Source: an uncultured bacterium (lineage in GTDB: Bacteria; Elusimicrobiota; Elusimicrobia; Elusimicrobiales; Elusimicrobiaceae). Taken from it: 64,000 nucleotides of DNA. The notes beneath the pieces were generated by a model. The model worked only from the letters and a program-made list of their open reading frames with translations, was not told where the DNA came from and ran no database searches. This document shows positions 13,262 to 21,468 of this stretch, one piece after another (position 1 is the stretch's first letter; each line of letters starts with the position of its first letter). The position numbers were made by a program, and so were the translations under genes. Location of the stretch: assembly GCA_949291515.1 (NCBI GenBank), contig CASEVY010000007.1, positions 62,001 through 126,000 on the forward strand, given 5' to 3'.

Positions 13262-14659
13262 ATGGTAGCCAAAAAAAATCTGTGCGTGCTTATTCTCGCA
13301 GGCGGGAAAGGCACGAGAATGAAGTCTTCAACACCAAAACCATTGCATGAAATCTGCGGCGGGCCTATACTTTCGCATATACTTAAAACGGCCCAGAAAT
13401 TAAAGCCTTCGGCCATAGGCGTACTTACTGGCCATCAGGCCGACCTATTGAAGCAAACGGTAAAAGACAATTTGGGAAACTGGGGCATAAAAACCCCGGT
13501 GGAATTTTTATTGCAGAAAAATCTTACCGGCAGCGGAACGGCGGTAAAGGATTCTTTGCCGTTCATCAAGAAATACGACAATGTTCTGATTTTGGCGGGC
13601 GACGCTCCTTTGGTGCGTGCGGAAACGTTAAAACAACTGATTAAACGCCACACCGCCAAAAAAGCGTCTTGTACGGTGTTTACTGTAAATATAGACAATC
13701 CCTACGGTTACGGGCGTATAGTAAAGGAAGAGGACGGTTCTTTCAAGAAGATAGTGGAGCAGAGCGAAGCGGACGAAAAAACGGCTTTGATAAAGGAAGT
13801 CAATTCCGGCATGTACATTTTTGATACGCCTCTTTTGATAAAGATGTTGGCTTTTTTAAAACCGCAGGGCGCGAAAAAAGAATACTATCTTACCGATACT
13901 TTAGGTCTGCTTAAAGAGAACGGCAAGAAAGTGGAAGTGTATAAGGCGGAGGATTTTACTGAAGCTATGGGAATAAACTCCAAGAAGCAGCTTGCGCAAG
14001 CGGCCGCTATAATGAGGGCTAAAACTAACGACGATTTTATGGCCGCGGGCGTGACGATAATCCACCCCGAGGTCACCTATATAGACGCTACGGTCAAAAT
14101 AGGGGCCGACAGCGTAATATACCCCAACAGCCACATACAAGGCTCGACGATAATCGGCAAGAATTGCGTAATCGGGCCGGACTGCTGGATAGAAAACAGC
14201 AAGATAGAAGACGGCGCGATAATCAAAAGCGGCAGTTATATAACCGATTCGACAGTAGGCAAGAAGTGCCAGGTGGGGCCTTACGCCCATTTAAGGCCGA
14301 GCGCGGTTTTGAAGGAAGGCGCGAAGGTCGGCAATTACGTTGAGATAAAGAAGGCGGTTATAGGCAAAGGCTCAAAGGTATCGCATTTGACGTATATAGG
14401 CGATACGGAAATGGGCGCGGGGGTAAATGTAGGAGCTGGAACGATAACGTGCAATTATGACGGAATCAACAAGCACAAGACGGTAATAGGCGATGATGTT
14501 TTTGTAGGATCCAACACGAATTTTGTCGCGCCGGTAAAGATAGGGCGCGGCGCAAAGATAGGCGCGGGTTCCACCGTGACGGAAGATATACCTGCGGGCG
14601 AGTTGGCGATAGCCAGAGCGCGGCAGGTAAATTTAAACAGGAAAAAAGGGAAAAAATAA
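13262..14659 (+). CDS. glmU: Bifunctional UDP-GlcNAc pyrophosphorylase / GlcN-1-P acetyltransferase
   Basis: Makes UDP-GlcNAc, the precursor of peptidoglycan and lipid A. The N-terminal nucleotidyltransferase half has LILAGGKGTRMKSS near residue 12, LAGDAPLV and EVNSGMYIFD. The C-terminal half is a left-handed beta-helix of hexapeptide repeats with NYVEIKKAVIGKGSK and TITCNYDGINKHKT, the acetyltransferase site. Total 465 residues, usual length. It starts behind AAGGAAATT and is followed two bases later by prs. Confidence 0.97.
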   Translation: MVAKKNLCVLILAGGKGTRMKSSTPKPLHEICGGPILSHILKTAQKLKPSAIGVLTGHQADLLKQTVKDNLGNWGIKTPVEFLLQKNLTGSGTAVKDSLPFIKKYDNVLILAGDAPLVRAETLKQLIKRHTAKKASCTVFTVNIDNPYGYGRIVKEEDGSFKKIVEQSEADEKTALIKEVNSGMYIFDTPLLIKMLAFLKPQGAKKEYYLTDTLGLLKENGKKVEVYKAEDFTEAMGINSKKQLAQAAAIMRAKTNDDFMAAGVTIIHPEVTYIDATVKIGADSVIYPNSHIQGSTIIGKNCVIGPDCWIENSKIEDGAIIKSGSYITDSTVGKKCQVGPYAHLRPSAVLKEGAKVGNYVEIKKAVIGKGSKVSHLTYIGDTEMGAGVNVGAGTITCNYDGINKHKTVIGDDVFVGSNTNFVAPVKIGRGAKIGAGSTVTEDIPAGELAIARARQVNLNRKKGKK

Positions 14660-14661
14660 AA

Positions 14662-15612
14662 ATGATACGTTGCCAATGTACCAGAGATTTAAAAGTCTTT
14701 ACCTGTAACGCTAACAGGGCCTTGGCTGAAAAGATAGCCAAGCATTTGGGCAAAGAGTTGGGCGCTTTGCGCGTTGACCGCTTCGCCGACGGCGAAGTGG
14801 ACGTGCAAATACTGGAGAGCGTGCGCGGCGCGGATTGCTATATAATCCAGCCGACCTGTTCGCCCGCCAACGAAAATCTTATGGAACTGCTGGTGGCCAT
14901 AGACGCCATGCGCCGCGCGAGCGCCGGGCGCATAACGGCGGTAATACCTTATTTCGGATATGCCAGAGCCGACAGAAAGAGCAATCCCCGCGTGCCGATA
15001 ACAGCCAAACTGGTGTCTAACCTGATAGCTATGGCCGGGGCCGATAGGGTAATGTCGATGGATTTGCACGCCGGTCAGATACAAGGCTTCTTTGATATTC
15101 CGGTGGACCACTTAAGAGCCAGGGGCGTATTCTTGGAGTATTTCCTCAAGAATAAACCGAAAGATTTGGTAATAGTATCGCCCGATGTGGGCGGTGTGGA
15201 ACGCGCGAGAAAATTCGCCGCGAAGATGGAGGCGGGGCTGGTCATCATAGACAAACGCCGCCCCAAGAAGAACGAGGCCGTGGTGTACAACGTCATCGGC
15301 GACGTTAAGGACAAGACGGTAATCATCGTAGACGACATCGTCGATACGGCGGGTACATTGTCGGCGGTAGCCAATAAGGTAAAAGAGAACGGCGCGAAAA
15401 AGATTTACGCGGTTTGCACGCACGGTGTCCTTTCCAGAGACGGCGTGGACAAGGTGGAACACTCCGCGATAGAGAAGTTGTTTATTACCGATACTTTGCC
15501 GGAAAAACGCAAAGCGAGCGATAAAATACAAGTATTAAGCATATCGCATATATTTGCCGACGCGATAAAGAGAAATCATGACGGCACTTCAATAAGCGAG
15601 ATGTTTAAATAA
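14662..15612 (+). CDS. prs: Ribose-phosphate pyrophosphokinase
   Basis: Makes PRPP from ribose-5-phosphate and ATP for nucleotide, His and Trp synthesis. The 316 residues show FADGEVDVQILESVRG, the pyrophosphate-site YFGYARADRK, MDLHAGQIQGFFDIPVDHL and the PRPP loop VIIVDDIVDTAGTL near residue 219. The N-terminus reads MIRCQCTRDLKVFTCNANRA, a few residues longer than usual; the ATG two bases after glmU fits but has no clear ribosome-binding site. Confidence 0.97.
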   Translation: MIRCQCTRDLKVFTCNANRALAEKIAKHLGKELGALRVDRFADGEVDVQILESVRGADCYIIQPTCSPANENLMELLVAIDAMRRASAGRITAVIPYFGYARADRKSNPRVPITAKLVSNLIAMAGADRVMSMDLHAGQIQGFFDIPVDHLRARGVFLEYFLKNKPKDLVIVSPDVGGVERARKFAAKMEAGLVIIDKRRPKKNEAVVYNVIGDVKDKTVIIVDDIVDTAGTLSAVANKVKENGAKKIYAVCTHGVLSRDGVDKVEHSAIEKLFITDTLPEKRKASDKIQVLSISHIFADAIKRNHDGTSISEMFK

Positions 15613-15652
15613 AAATTTCAAATAAAAAACAGAAGTTGGAGGAAGCAGCACA

Positions 15653-16315
15653 ATGGAAAAGATAAAAGTAGAAGCCCAAGCCAGGCAGAAAGCCGGAGTA
15701 AGGGGCGAACTTTCTAAATTAAGAGCGATGAAACAAATTCCCGCCGTTATTTACGGTGCGGGCAAAGAGCCTGCCAGCATAACGGTATCGGAAAAAGATT
15801 TGATTGCCATACAGAAAGCGGGCGGAAACGTAATAGTAGAAATCAATTTGCCCACGGGTAAAGAGCAGGCCATTATCAAGGAAGTACAGTATCACGTAGT
15901 AAAAGATACGCCGATACATATAGATTTCCAGAGAGTATCCATGGACCACGCCATTGAAACGGTAGTGCCCGTGGTGCTTACCGGCGAATGCGCTTTTGCT
16001 AAAGCCAACGGCGCTATCGTTGACCACGTATTGCGCGAAGTAACGATAAAATGTTTGCCGGCCGATATCCCGCATCATATCGAAGTGGACGTTACCAACG
16101 TAACGCTTGAAAACCATATAACGGTAGCGGATATCAAAGCGCCTAAAGGCGTGACGATATTGGGCGAAGGCGACAGAACGGTAGTACACGTTCTTATGCC
16201 TAAGGACGAGCCCGCGCCCGCAGCTGCGGCTCCCGCCGCCGATGCGGCCGCTCAGCCTGAACTTTCCGCCACTAAAGGCAAGAAGGAAGAAGAAGGCGAA
16301 GCCGCAAAGAAATAA
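15653..16315 (+). CDS. rplY: Ribosomal protein bL25 (long, CTC-type)
   Basis: Binds 5S rRNA in the large subunit. The 220 residues form the CTC-type protein: an N-terminal L25 domain (RGELSKLRAMKQIPAVIYG onward), a C-terminal TL5/CTC domain and a low-complexity Ala/Pro/Glu/Lys tail. GGAGG ten bases upstream gives a firm start. It sits between prs and pth, the common prs-rplY-pth order, and ends before a terminator. Confidence 0.95.
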   Translation: MEKIKVEAQARQKAGVRGELSKLRAMKQIPAVIYGAGKEPASITVSEKDLIAIQKAGGNVIVEINLPTGKEQAIIKEVQYHVVKDTPIHIDFQRVSMDHAIETVVPVVLTGECAFAKANGAIVDHVLREVTIKCLPADIPHHIEVDVTNVTLENHITVADIKAPKGVTILGEGDRTVVHVLMPKDEPAPAAAAPAADAAAQPELSATKGKKEEEGEAAKK

Positions 16316-16325
16316 TCTTGCGTTT

Positions 16326-16359
16326 GAAGGGGCGCATTTTTATGCGCCCCTTCTTTTTT
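16326..16359 (+). terminator. Terminator after rplY
   Basis: GAAGGGGCGCAT, a short loop and ATGCGCCCCTTC followed by six T form a strong intrinsic terminator. Confidence 0.9.
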
Positions 16360-16364
16360 GGAAG

Positions 16365-16386
16365 GCCTGCTTTACGCAGGCATTTT
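16365..16386 (+). promoter_or_regulatory. Second hairpin directly before pth
   Basis: GCCTGC-TTTAC-GCAGGC followed by ATTTTTATAG lies between the rplY terminator and the pth ATG. It resembles a weak terminator or attenuator, and its role is unknown. Confidence 0.4.
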
Positions 16387-16396
16387 TATAGATTTT

Positions 16397-16972
16397 ATGG
16401 GCGAAATTTATTTAATAACAGGTCTTGGCAATCCCGGCCGACAATATGAACAAACCCGCCACAATGCGGGGTTTATGGCTTTGGACGTTTTTGCCGAAAG
16501 ATTTAATCTCTCGTGGGAGAAGTGGCAAAACGACAAAGGCTTGCTTGCCAAAGCGGACCTTGAGGGCAACACTCTTTACCTGCTTAAACCGATGACTTAT
16601 ATGAATTTATCGGGCCATGCGGTAAGAGGAGTAAGCTCTTTTTACAAAATAAAGCCCAAAAATATTTTGATAATTTTTGACGATATGAGCCTGCCTTTGG
16701 GGGCTGTTCGCCTGAGAGCCAAAGGCAGCGCAGGCGGGCAAAACGGAATGCGCCATATAATAGAGCAGCTTGGCACGCAGGATATAGCGCGCCTGAGAAT
16801 AGGCATAGGCCCGCGGCCGGAGTATTTTGAAGGGAAAGATTTTGTCCTTTCAAAATTCGGCGAAGATCAAAAAATTCTTCTCAAAGAAGCCTTGATTAAA
16901 GCCGACGCCGCCGTTTATGATTTTATCGTCGGCGGTATTGACGCCGCAATGACGAAAGCCAACGCAAAATAA
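16397..16972 (+). CDS. pth: Peptidyl-tRNA hydrolase
   Basis: Recycles tRNA from peptidyl-tRNA released by stalled ribosomes. From the ATG at 16397 the protein has 191 residues and begins MGEIYLITGLGNPG, the conserved start. The catalytic histidine is His22 in TRHNAGF, and FDDMSLPLG carries the conserved aspartate. An upstream TTG at 16358 would put the terminator hairpin inside the coding sequence, so I reject it. No Shine-Dalgarno sequence precedes the ATG. Confidence 0.95.
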   Translation: MGEIYLITGLGNPGRQYEQTRHNAGFMALDVFAERFNLSWEKWQNDKGLLAKADLEGNTLYLLKPMTYMNLSGHAVRGVSSFYKIKPKNILIIFDDMSLPLGAVRLRAKGSAGGQNGMRHIIEQLGTQDIARLRIGIGPRPEYFEGKDFVLSKFGEDQKILLKEALIKADAAVYDFIVGGIDAAMTKANAK

Positions 16973-16999
16973 AATTCTGATTTATGAAATTAAAACGAA

Positions 17000-17031
17000 A
17001 ACCCCGCTTAAACTGAGCGGGGTCTTTTGTT
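17000..17031 (+). terminator. Terminator after pth
   Basis: ACCCCGCT, a short loop and AGCGGGGT followed by CTTTTGTT, 28 bases after the pth stop. Confidence 0.85.
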
Positions 17032-17146
17032 AAATACACTGTTGCGCGGCGTGCTGGAACAAAGTTTCTGCAGGGTGTGGGGATGCTGGCGATAAAAATA
17101 TTTAACTATTGTTTGAAAAGAGATAAGGCAAAAGCCTTACAATAAA

Positions 17147-17175
17147 AACCCCCCTGCTTAAGCAGGGGGGTTACT
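17147..17175 (-). terminator. Terminator of the DUF1646-MgtC-DegT operon
   Basis: AACCCCCCTGC-TTAA-GCAGGGGGGTT is a nearly perfect palindrome, and on the minus strand it is followed by TTTTATTG, 12 bases after the DegT stop. A small AAGGC-AAAA-GCCTT hairpin lies just beyond it at 17125-17138. Confidence 0.85.
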
Positions 17176-17187
17176 GCAAAAGAATTG

Positions 17188-18315
17188 TTATTTGTTATAA
17201 AATTCTTTTATTTTATTGCATACGATATCGATTTGTTCTTCCGTAATTTCGGGGAACATCGGTATGGAGAGAACTTCCTGCGCCGCGGCTTCCGTATTGG
17301 GATAATCCTGCGCTTTGCAGTTTAAGTGCGCATAGCAGGGCTGTTTGTACAGCGGTACGGGATAGTAGACCGCATTGCCGATATTGTTCTCTTTCAAGAA
17401 AGCGCTTAGAGCGTCGCGGTCTTTTACGCGAATGGTAAAGACATAATAACTTTGGCTCCAGCCTTCTGGCGCCTGAGGCGGAAGAGTAACATCTTTAACT
17501 CCGCTTAATTTCTTGCGGTAAAGCTCGGCCGCTTTGGTGCGGTTTTCCGTCCATTTGGCAAGATGTTTAAGTTTTACGTCCAATATTGCGGCTTGGATTT
17601 CGTCCATTCTCAAAGTGGAGCCTTCCCTGTCGTATTCATAGGCTTTGCCCAAGGAACGGCCGCTGTGCCTGATGCTGACGCAAGCGTCGGCTATTTCTTT
17701 GTTGTTTGTTACGACCGCGCCGGCGTCGCCGCAAGCGCCGAGGTTCTTGCTGGGATAGAAGCTGAATGCGCCGGCATCGCCCCAGGTGCCGGTATACTTG
17801 CCCGCGCATAAGGCCAAGTGGCTTTGAGCGCAGTCTTCTATTACCTTAAGATTGTGTCTTTTGGCTATTGCCATAATTTCCGGCATATTGGCGGGGTAGC
17901 CGTATAAGTGTACGGGTACGATGGCTTTTGTTTTGGACGTTATTTTGCGCTCTACGTCTTTTGGGTCGAGGTTGTAGGTTAAAGGATCAATGTCGGCAAA
18001 GACGAAATCCGCGCCCGTAAGAGTTATTGACGTGGTCGTCGCTACGAAGGTAAAGGGAGTGGTAATAACTTCGTCGCCTTTGCCTATGCCCGCGGCCATA
18101 AGAGCGATTTGTATCGCGCTTGCCCCTGAAGAACAGGTAATACAATGCTCGGCGTTTAATGCTTTGGCGAAATCCGCCTCGAATTGCTGGGTCTTGGGGC
18201 CTAAGAGCCATTTCATCGAGTTTAAGGCTTCCAAGGCTTCTTTGTTTATTTCTTCTTTCAGACTTTCGTGCTGCTTCTGCAAATTAAATAAGGGTACTGC
18301 CGTATTGTTCGTCAT
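17188..18315 (-). CDS. DegT/DnrJ/EryC1/StrS-family PLP aminotransferase
   Basis: Type I fold PLP enzyme that transaminates nucleotide-linked keto-sugars, for cell-surface glycans. The 375 residues include GASAIQIALMA, the cofactor Asp161 in VIEDCAQSH, and the PLP lysine Lys190 in SFYPSKNLGACGDAG, followed by RHSGRS and DEIQAAILDVKL. The start is two bases after the MgtC-like stop, so it is the last gene of the DUF1646-MgtC-DegT operon. The specific sugar substrate cannot be read; no other sugar-nucleotide genes lie next to it. Confidence 0.9.
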   Translation of the reverse strand: MTNNTAVPLFNLQKQHESLKEEINKEALEALNSMKWLLGPKTQQFEADFAKALNAEHCITCSSGASAIQIALMAAGIGKGDEVITTPFTFVATTTSITLTGADFVFADIDPLTYNLDPKDVERKITSKTKAIVPVHLYGYPANMPEIMAIAKRHNLKVIEDCAQSHLALCAGKYTGTWGDAGAFSFYPSKNLGACGDAGAVVTNNKEIADACVSIRHSGRSLGKAYEYDREGSTLRMDEIQAAILDVKLKHLAKWTENRTKAAELYRKKLSGVKDVTLPPQAPEGWSQSYYVFTIRVKDRDALSAFLKENNIGNAVYYPVPLYKQPCYAHLNCKAQDYPNTEAAAQEVLSIPMFPEITEEQIDIVCNKIKEFYNK

Positions 18316-18317
18316 AA

Positions 18318-18959
18318 TTATTTATCCAGTGATTTTATTTCTTTTAACAATATAAGTTCCTTAAAGCTTTCGGTGAAAGCTTTCTTGGACATATTTATTA
18401 TCATTTTGATAACGAATAGTCCGTCTTCCTTAAACAAATCTTCTTTTATTATTTCCGCCTTATGTTTTTTGAGGGTTTCGTTTATTTTCTGCACTATATC
18501 GGGTGAAGGTTCGCACTTGATGGTGAGAGAATCGTATAACCTCACATAATCGAAGCTGTTCATAAGTTTGCGGATAAAAAGCTGCAGTATCAATACGAAT
18601 ATCGTGGCGGAGCCCGCTATAATAAACTCGCCGTATCCCGCGGCCATACCTACCGCCGCTACAAGCCATATCCCCGCCGCAGTGGTAAGGCCGGATATTT
18701 TGTTGCCGTCTCTTAGTATCGAACCCGCGCCCAAAAAGCCTACGCCCGCAACTATCTGGGCCGCTATCCTGGCGGGATCGCCGCCGTAGTTAAAGGCCGA
18801 AGTTATAGACAATAACGTAAATACCGCCGAACCCGCGCAGATTAAGGTATTGGTCGCAAAGCCGGCAGGCTTATCGTGATATTGTCTTTCAAGACCAATA
18901 ATCCCGCCTAAAATTAAGGCGGCTAAAATCCTTATTATTATTTCTTCCGTTGTTATCAT
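18318..18959 (-). CDS. MgtC/SapB-family membrane protein
   Basis: A 213-residue inner-membrane protein. The N-terminal half holds four or five hydrophobic helices with the MgtC signatures GGIIGLERQ, GVGFLGAGSI and GLTTAAGIW. The C-terminal soluble part resembles the small regulatory domain seen in many members. MgtC proteins affect Mg2+ homeostasis, ATP synthase and survival under low Mg2+, but the exact activity is unsettled. The start is one base after the DUF1646 stop. Confidence 0.9.
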   Translation of the reverse strand: MITTEEIIIRILAALILGGIIGLERQYHDKPAGFATNTLICAGSAVFTLLSITSAFNYGGDPARIAAQIVAGVGFLGAGSILRDGNKISGLTTAAGIWLVAAVGMAAGYGEFIIAGSATIFVLILQLFIRKLMNSFDYVRLYDSLTIKCEPSPDIVQKINETLKKHKAEIIKEDLFKEDGLFVIKMIINMSKKAFTESFKELILLKEIKSLDK

Positions 18960-18960
18960 A

Positions 18961-20010
18961 TCAATATTTGGACGCGACCGGTACCAAGTTTAATATTACG
19001 AAATAAACCAACATTACCGCTATGCCTATCGGTAAAGCGTCTTTCGCCCACTCCTTGCTTTTTATTTTAAATTTGGACGCGCAGATAATATTGGGAATAT
19101 TGCCCGGTATCAAAAAACCGCCCGATATTATCAAAGCCATAAGCAAAAATTCTATTTGTTTGTTTGTCATACTGGGTACTATTTCCGCGGCGGCTAGGGT
19201 GGCGTTGTCCAATATCGCCGAGATGGAGTTCGCCCAATAAAGCGCCCATTCCGGCAGTTTTAATATGCTGATTTCCGCCAGCGGCGTCAGCCCTTTGCCG
19301 AAGAACACCAAAGCCATCACAAAGAGAAATACTTTCGCCGCTCTTATCAAAATGTCTTTTTTGCTTTCGTGTTCTACGCTTTGTTTCGTGACGTTCTGCG
19401 GGTCTTTTGTTCTTGCCGCCAAGAGCGAAAAGAGCAATACTCCCGGCAATATAAACTCCCACAGCAAATTGAATAAGTAGAAAAATCCCGCATTATGCGG
19501 CGCTTCCGACAGTTTGCTGGTAACTATCGTAGACAAAGGCTCGCCCAAAGGCGTGAGTACCGCGCCCATACCTATCGCGAAACAGCCCATGACTATAACG
19601 TGTATCGTATCTCTTTTGGAAAGGCGCAATGTCGCCGCGATTTCGCACAGTATCAATGCGGCTATTATGGCGGTGATTACGCTGGATAAAAGCGATAAGA
19701 CGAATACGAATAGAACAATGGTCGGCCTAAGCCCGATTTTATCTTCCACCAGTTCTATAAACTTGGTTATTATCGTGCGGAACTGCCTGAAAAGCAAACC
19801 CGTTATCAATACCGCCAAAGATATCGCTACGGGTTCTTTAAGGGCATGAGTTACAAGTTCCCAACTCCACAAGCCCGTAATGCTCACGGCCAATATGCCG
19901 AGTACGAACAAAAACGCTTCAAGCTCCTTTTCCACCGCATGTACGGTAAAAGGAAGAAACAGCGCCAAACATATTATAATGCTTAATAAAACAATTACCG
20001 TTATCGTCAT
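18961..20010 (-). CDS. DUF1646 family membrane transporter-like protein
   Basis: A 349-residue integral membrane protein with about ten hydrophobic segments. Motifs fit DUF1646, a family related in fold to ArsB/NhaD-type ion transporters: SLLSSVITAIIAALILCEIA, GAVLTPLGEPLSTIV and LMALIISGGFLIPGNIPNI. The substrate is unknown; cation or anion export is inference. First gene of a three-gene operon. Its ATG has no Shine-Dalgarno sequence and lies exactly six bases after TATAAT, predicting a leaderless transcript. Confidence 0.85.
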   Translation of the reverse strand: MTITVIVLLSIIICLALFLPFTVHAVEKELEAFLFVLGILAVSITGLWSWELVTHALKEPVAISLAVLITGLLFRQFRTIITKFIELVEDKIGLRPTIVLFVFVLSLLSSVITAIIAALILCEIAATLRLSKRDTIHVIVMGCFAIGMGAVLTPLGEPLSTIVTSKLSEAPHNAGFFYLFNLLWEFILPGVLLFSLLAARTKDPQNVTKQSVEHESKKDILIRAAKVFLFVMALVFFGKGLTPLAEISILKLPEWALYWANSISAILDNATLAAAEIVPSMTNKQIEFLLMALIISGGFLIPGNIPNIICASKFKIKSKEWAKDALPIGIAVMLVYFVILNLVPVASKY

Positions 20011-20016
20011 AACTTT

Positions 20017-20025
20017 ATTATATCA
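20017..20025 (-). promoter_or_regulatory. Extended -10 of the DUF1646 operon, leaderless arrangement
   Basis: Minus strand TGATATAAT (TATAAT at 20022-20017), then AAAGTT, then the ATG at 20010. The +1 position expected six to seven bases after the hexamer falls on the A of the ATG. Confidence 0.6.
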
Positions 20026-20043
20026 AAAACATTTGTGCGCAAA

Positions 20044-20078
20044 TAAAAAAAGCCCGCCTGTGCGGGCGGGCTTTTTTG
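20044..20078 (-). terminator. Terminator after the beta-barrel gene
   Basis: AAAAAAGCCCGCC, a short loop and GGGCGGGCTTTTTT form a symmetric hairpin with A and T tracts on both sides. It serves the gene ending at 20091 on the minus strand. Confidence 0.85.
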
Positions 20079-20090
20079 TGACTTGTCAAA

Positions 20091-20729
20091 TTACAATTTG
20101 ATGCCGACTTTTAAAAGAAGCGAAATATCGGAAAGATAGCTTGTATCGGCAAATTTGCTGTCGTCGAGCCACCAGTGGTTGTATCTGGCTTCCAAGCCCC
20201 AAATAAATATGTCGTTTAAATCGCTTTCCAGCCCCAGTCCCGCATAAAAAGCGGGTTTCGTGGAGGATTGATCCTCATTGCCAAAAAAATTATGTTCCAT
20301 TTTCGCTTTATATTTTGCGAAACCGACTCCCACGGGTATATACATTCTGGTTTTGGCGTCGGGCGCAAAGTTGAATTTGCCCGCCAAAAACAAAGAGTAC
20401 TTATCGGCGGAAGTTTTTATAGTATCGGAAAGGACCATGGCGGAAATATCGTATTCCGCTTTGTCATAGTTCGTGGCATTAAATTCCAAGCCCAAGCCGA
20501 TATTTTTGGTAAGGTAGTGCATTATTTGCAGCCCGTAAGTGGGGCCGACGTCGCCATAGTCGTAATTTTCCCAATTGGGTAAAGGGGAAAAGCCGTATTC
20601 TGTGGTGGGAACGGCGAATCCGCCCAAAAGGGATATATGGGTCATTCCCTTGTCAATGCCTTGATCTATGCCCGCGAAAACGGGAGTGAAAAAGGCGCAT
20701 AATACTGCGGTTGCGAGTAATTTTTTCAT
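20091..20729 (-). CDS. Small outer-membrane beta-barrel protein
   Basis: A 212-residue exported protein. Residues 1-19 are a signal peptide (KKLLATAVLCAFF then PVFAG). The rest alternates polar and hydrophobic residues with many Gly/Tyr/Asn, as in eight-stranded barrels of the OmpW/opacity class: ISLLGGFAVP, PTYGLQIMHY, KYSLFLAGKFNF, YIPVGVGFAKYKAK, AFYAGLGLESDL and the final strand LLLKVGIKL. Function unknown; specific homologues not identified. AAGGAG ten bases upstream sets the start. It has its own terminator. Confidence 0.75.
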   Translation of the reverse strand: MKKLLATAVLCAFFTPVFAGIDQGIDKGMTHISLLGGFAVPTTEYGFSPLPNWENYDYGDVGPTYGLQIMHYLTKNIGLGLEFNATNYDKAEYDISAMVLSDTIKTSADKYSLFLAGKFNFAPDAKTRMYIPVGVGFAKYKAKMEHNFFGNEDQSSTKPAFYAGLGLESDLNDIFIWGLEARYNHWWLDDSKFADTSYLSDISLLLKVGIKL

Positions 20730-20791
20730 TGTATAGTCTCCTTAAAATTTATAACTTTTCCAAAAAATTAGACAAAAACGGCGCGGGGAAC

Positions 20792-21415
20792 TTAAAACAC
20801 TCCGTTGTAAGAAGGATCCCAAGATTTATAATCTATTACAGTGGTTTTCTTCTTCTCGCTTTTACCGATAGTGCCCTCTTGCGCGCTTAACATTGTTTGG
20901 GCCCAAAAGCCTTGCTCTTTTAGGACTTTTTCCGCCACTTCCCTAAAAGCGCCGCGCCCGCCCGGCGTTTGCGTTACATAAAGGCAGCAGTCTTTGACTT
21001 CCTGCCGGCTGTTTGCCACCGCACAGGGCAGACCGACTTCTTTTAGGGCGGGAATATCGATAAAATCGTCGCCTATAAAAATTATTTCTTCCGCTTTAAG
21101 GCCGCTTCGCTTGATAAAATCCTGCAAAGGGGGCAGTTTGGAAAGAAAATTATAATACAAAAAATCCATTCCCAAAGAGGCGGCCCTTCTTTCCGTAGCG
21201 GGCGCGTTGCCGCCGGTTATTATGCCGGTGATAATGCCGCAGTCCCTAAGCATATGGAAAGCGATGCCGTCATAGGCGCTGAATTTCTTTATCTCTACCG
21301 TTTTGCCTTCCGGCGTTACGAAGAAGTTCATCGTAGAATCCGTCAAGACGCCGTCGACGTCGGTAAGAACGGCTTTGATTTTCTTGAATTTATCCGAAAG
21401 TTCTTTCTCTGTCAT
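20792..21415 (-). CDS. KdsC-like HAD phosphatase (3-deoxy-manno-octulosonate-8-phosphate phosphatase)
   Basis: HAD-superfamily phosphatase of the cap-less C0 type; KdsC removes phosphate from KDO-8-P in LPS inner-core synthesis. Motif I is DVDGVLTD (Asp19 nucleophile, Asp21), motif II region ITGIITGGN, motif III Lys in FLSKLPPL and motif IV FIGDDFIDIPAL. The PGGRGAFREVAE stretch near the end of the core is characteristic of KdsC. A C-terminal extension of about 40 residues goes beyond the usual 170-190. Related enzymes act on sialic-acid type phosphates, so substrate is likely but not certain. The start is divergent from the CsgG-like gene, 53 bases apart, and lacks a Shine-Dalgarno sequence. 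Confidence 0.85.
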   Translation of the reverse strand: MTEKELSDKFKKIKAVLTDVDGVLTDSTMNFFVTPEGKTVEIKKFSAYDGIAFHMLRDCGIITGIITGGNAPATERRAASLGMDFLYYNFLSKLPPLQDFIKRSGLKAEEIIFIGDDFIDIPALKEVGLPCAVANSRQEVKDCCLYVTQTPGGRGAFREVAEKVLKEQGFWAQTMLSAQEGTIGKSEKKKTTVIDYKSWDPSYNGVF

Positions 21416-21456
21416 AGATATATATTATTAAATTTAGGCGTAAAGGTAAAAAATTA

Positions 21457-21462
21457 TATAAT
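21457..21462 (+). promoter_or_regulatory. -10 element of the CsgG-like gene, leaderless arrangement
   Basis: TATAAT, then GGTAAT, then the ATG at 21469. The signal peptide and lipobox fix that ATG as the true start, so the 5' leader should be absent. Confidence 0.6.
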
Positions 21463-21468
21463 GGTAAT

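Noticed and set aside
15641-15660. GGAGGAAGCAGC resembles the apical motif of bacterial SRP RNA
   Set aside because: It is the ribosome-binding site of rplY, ten bases before its ATG, and there is no flanking complementarity for an SRP hairpin.
16358-16396. Longer pth from a TTG at 16358
   Set aside because: It would translate a terminator-like hairpin, and the family starts at MGEIYLITGLGNPG.
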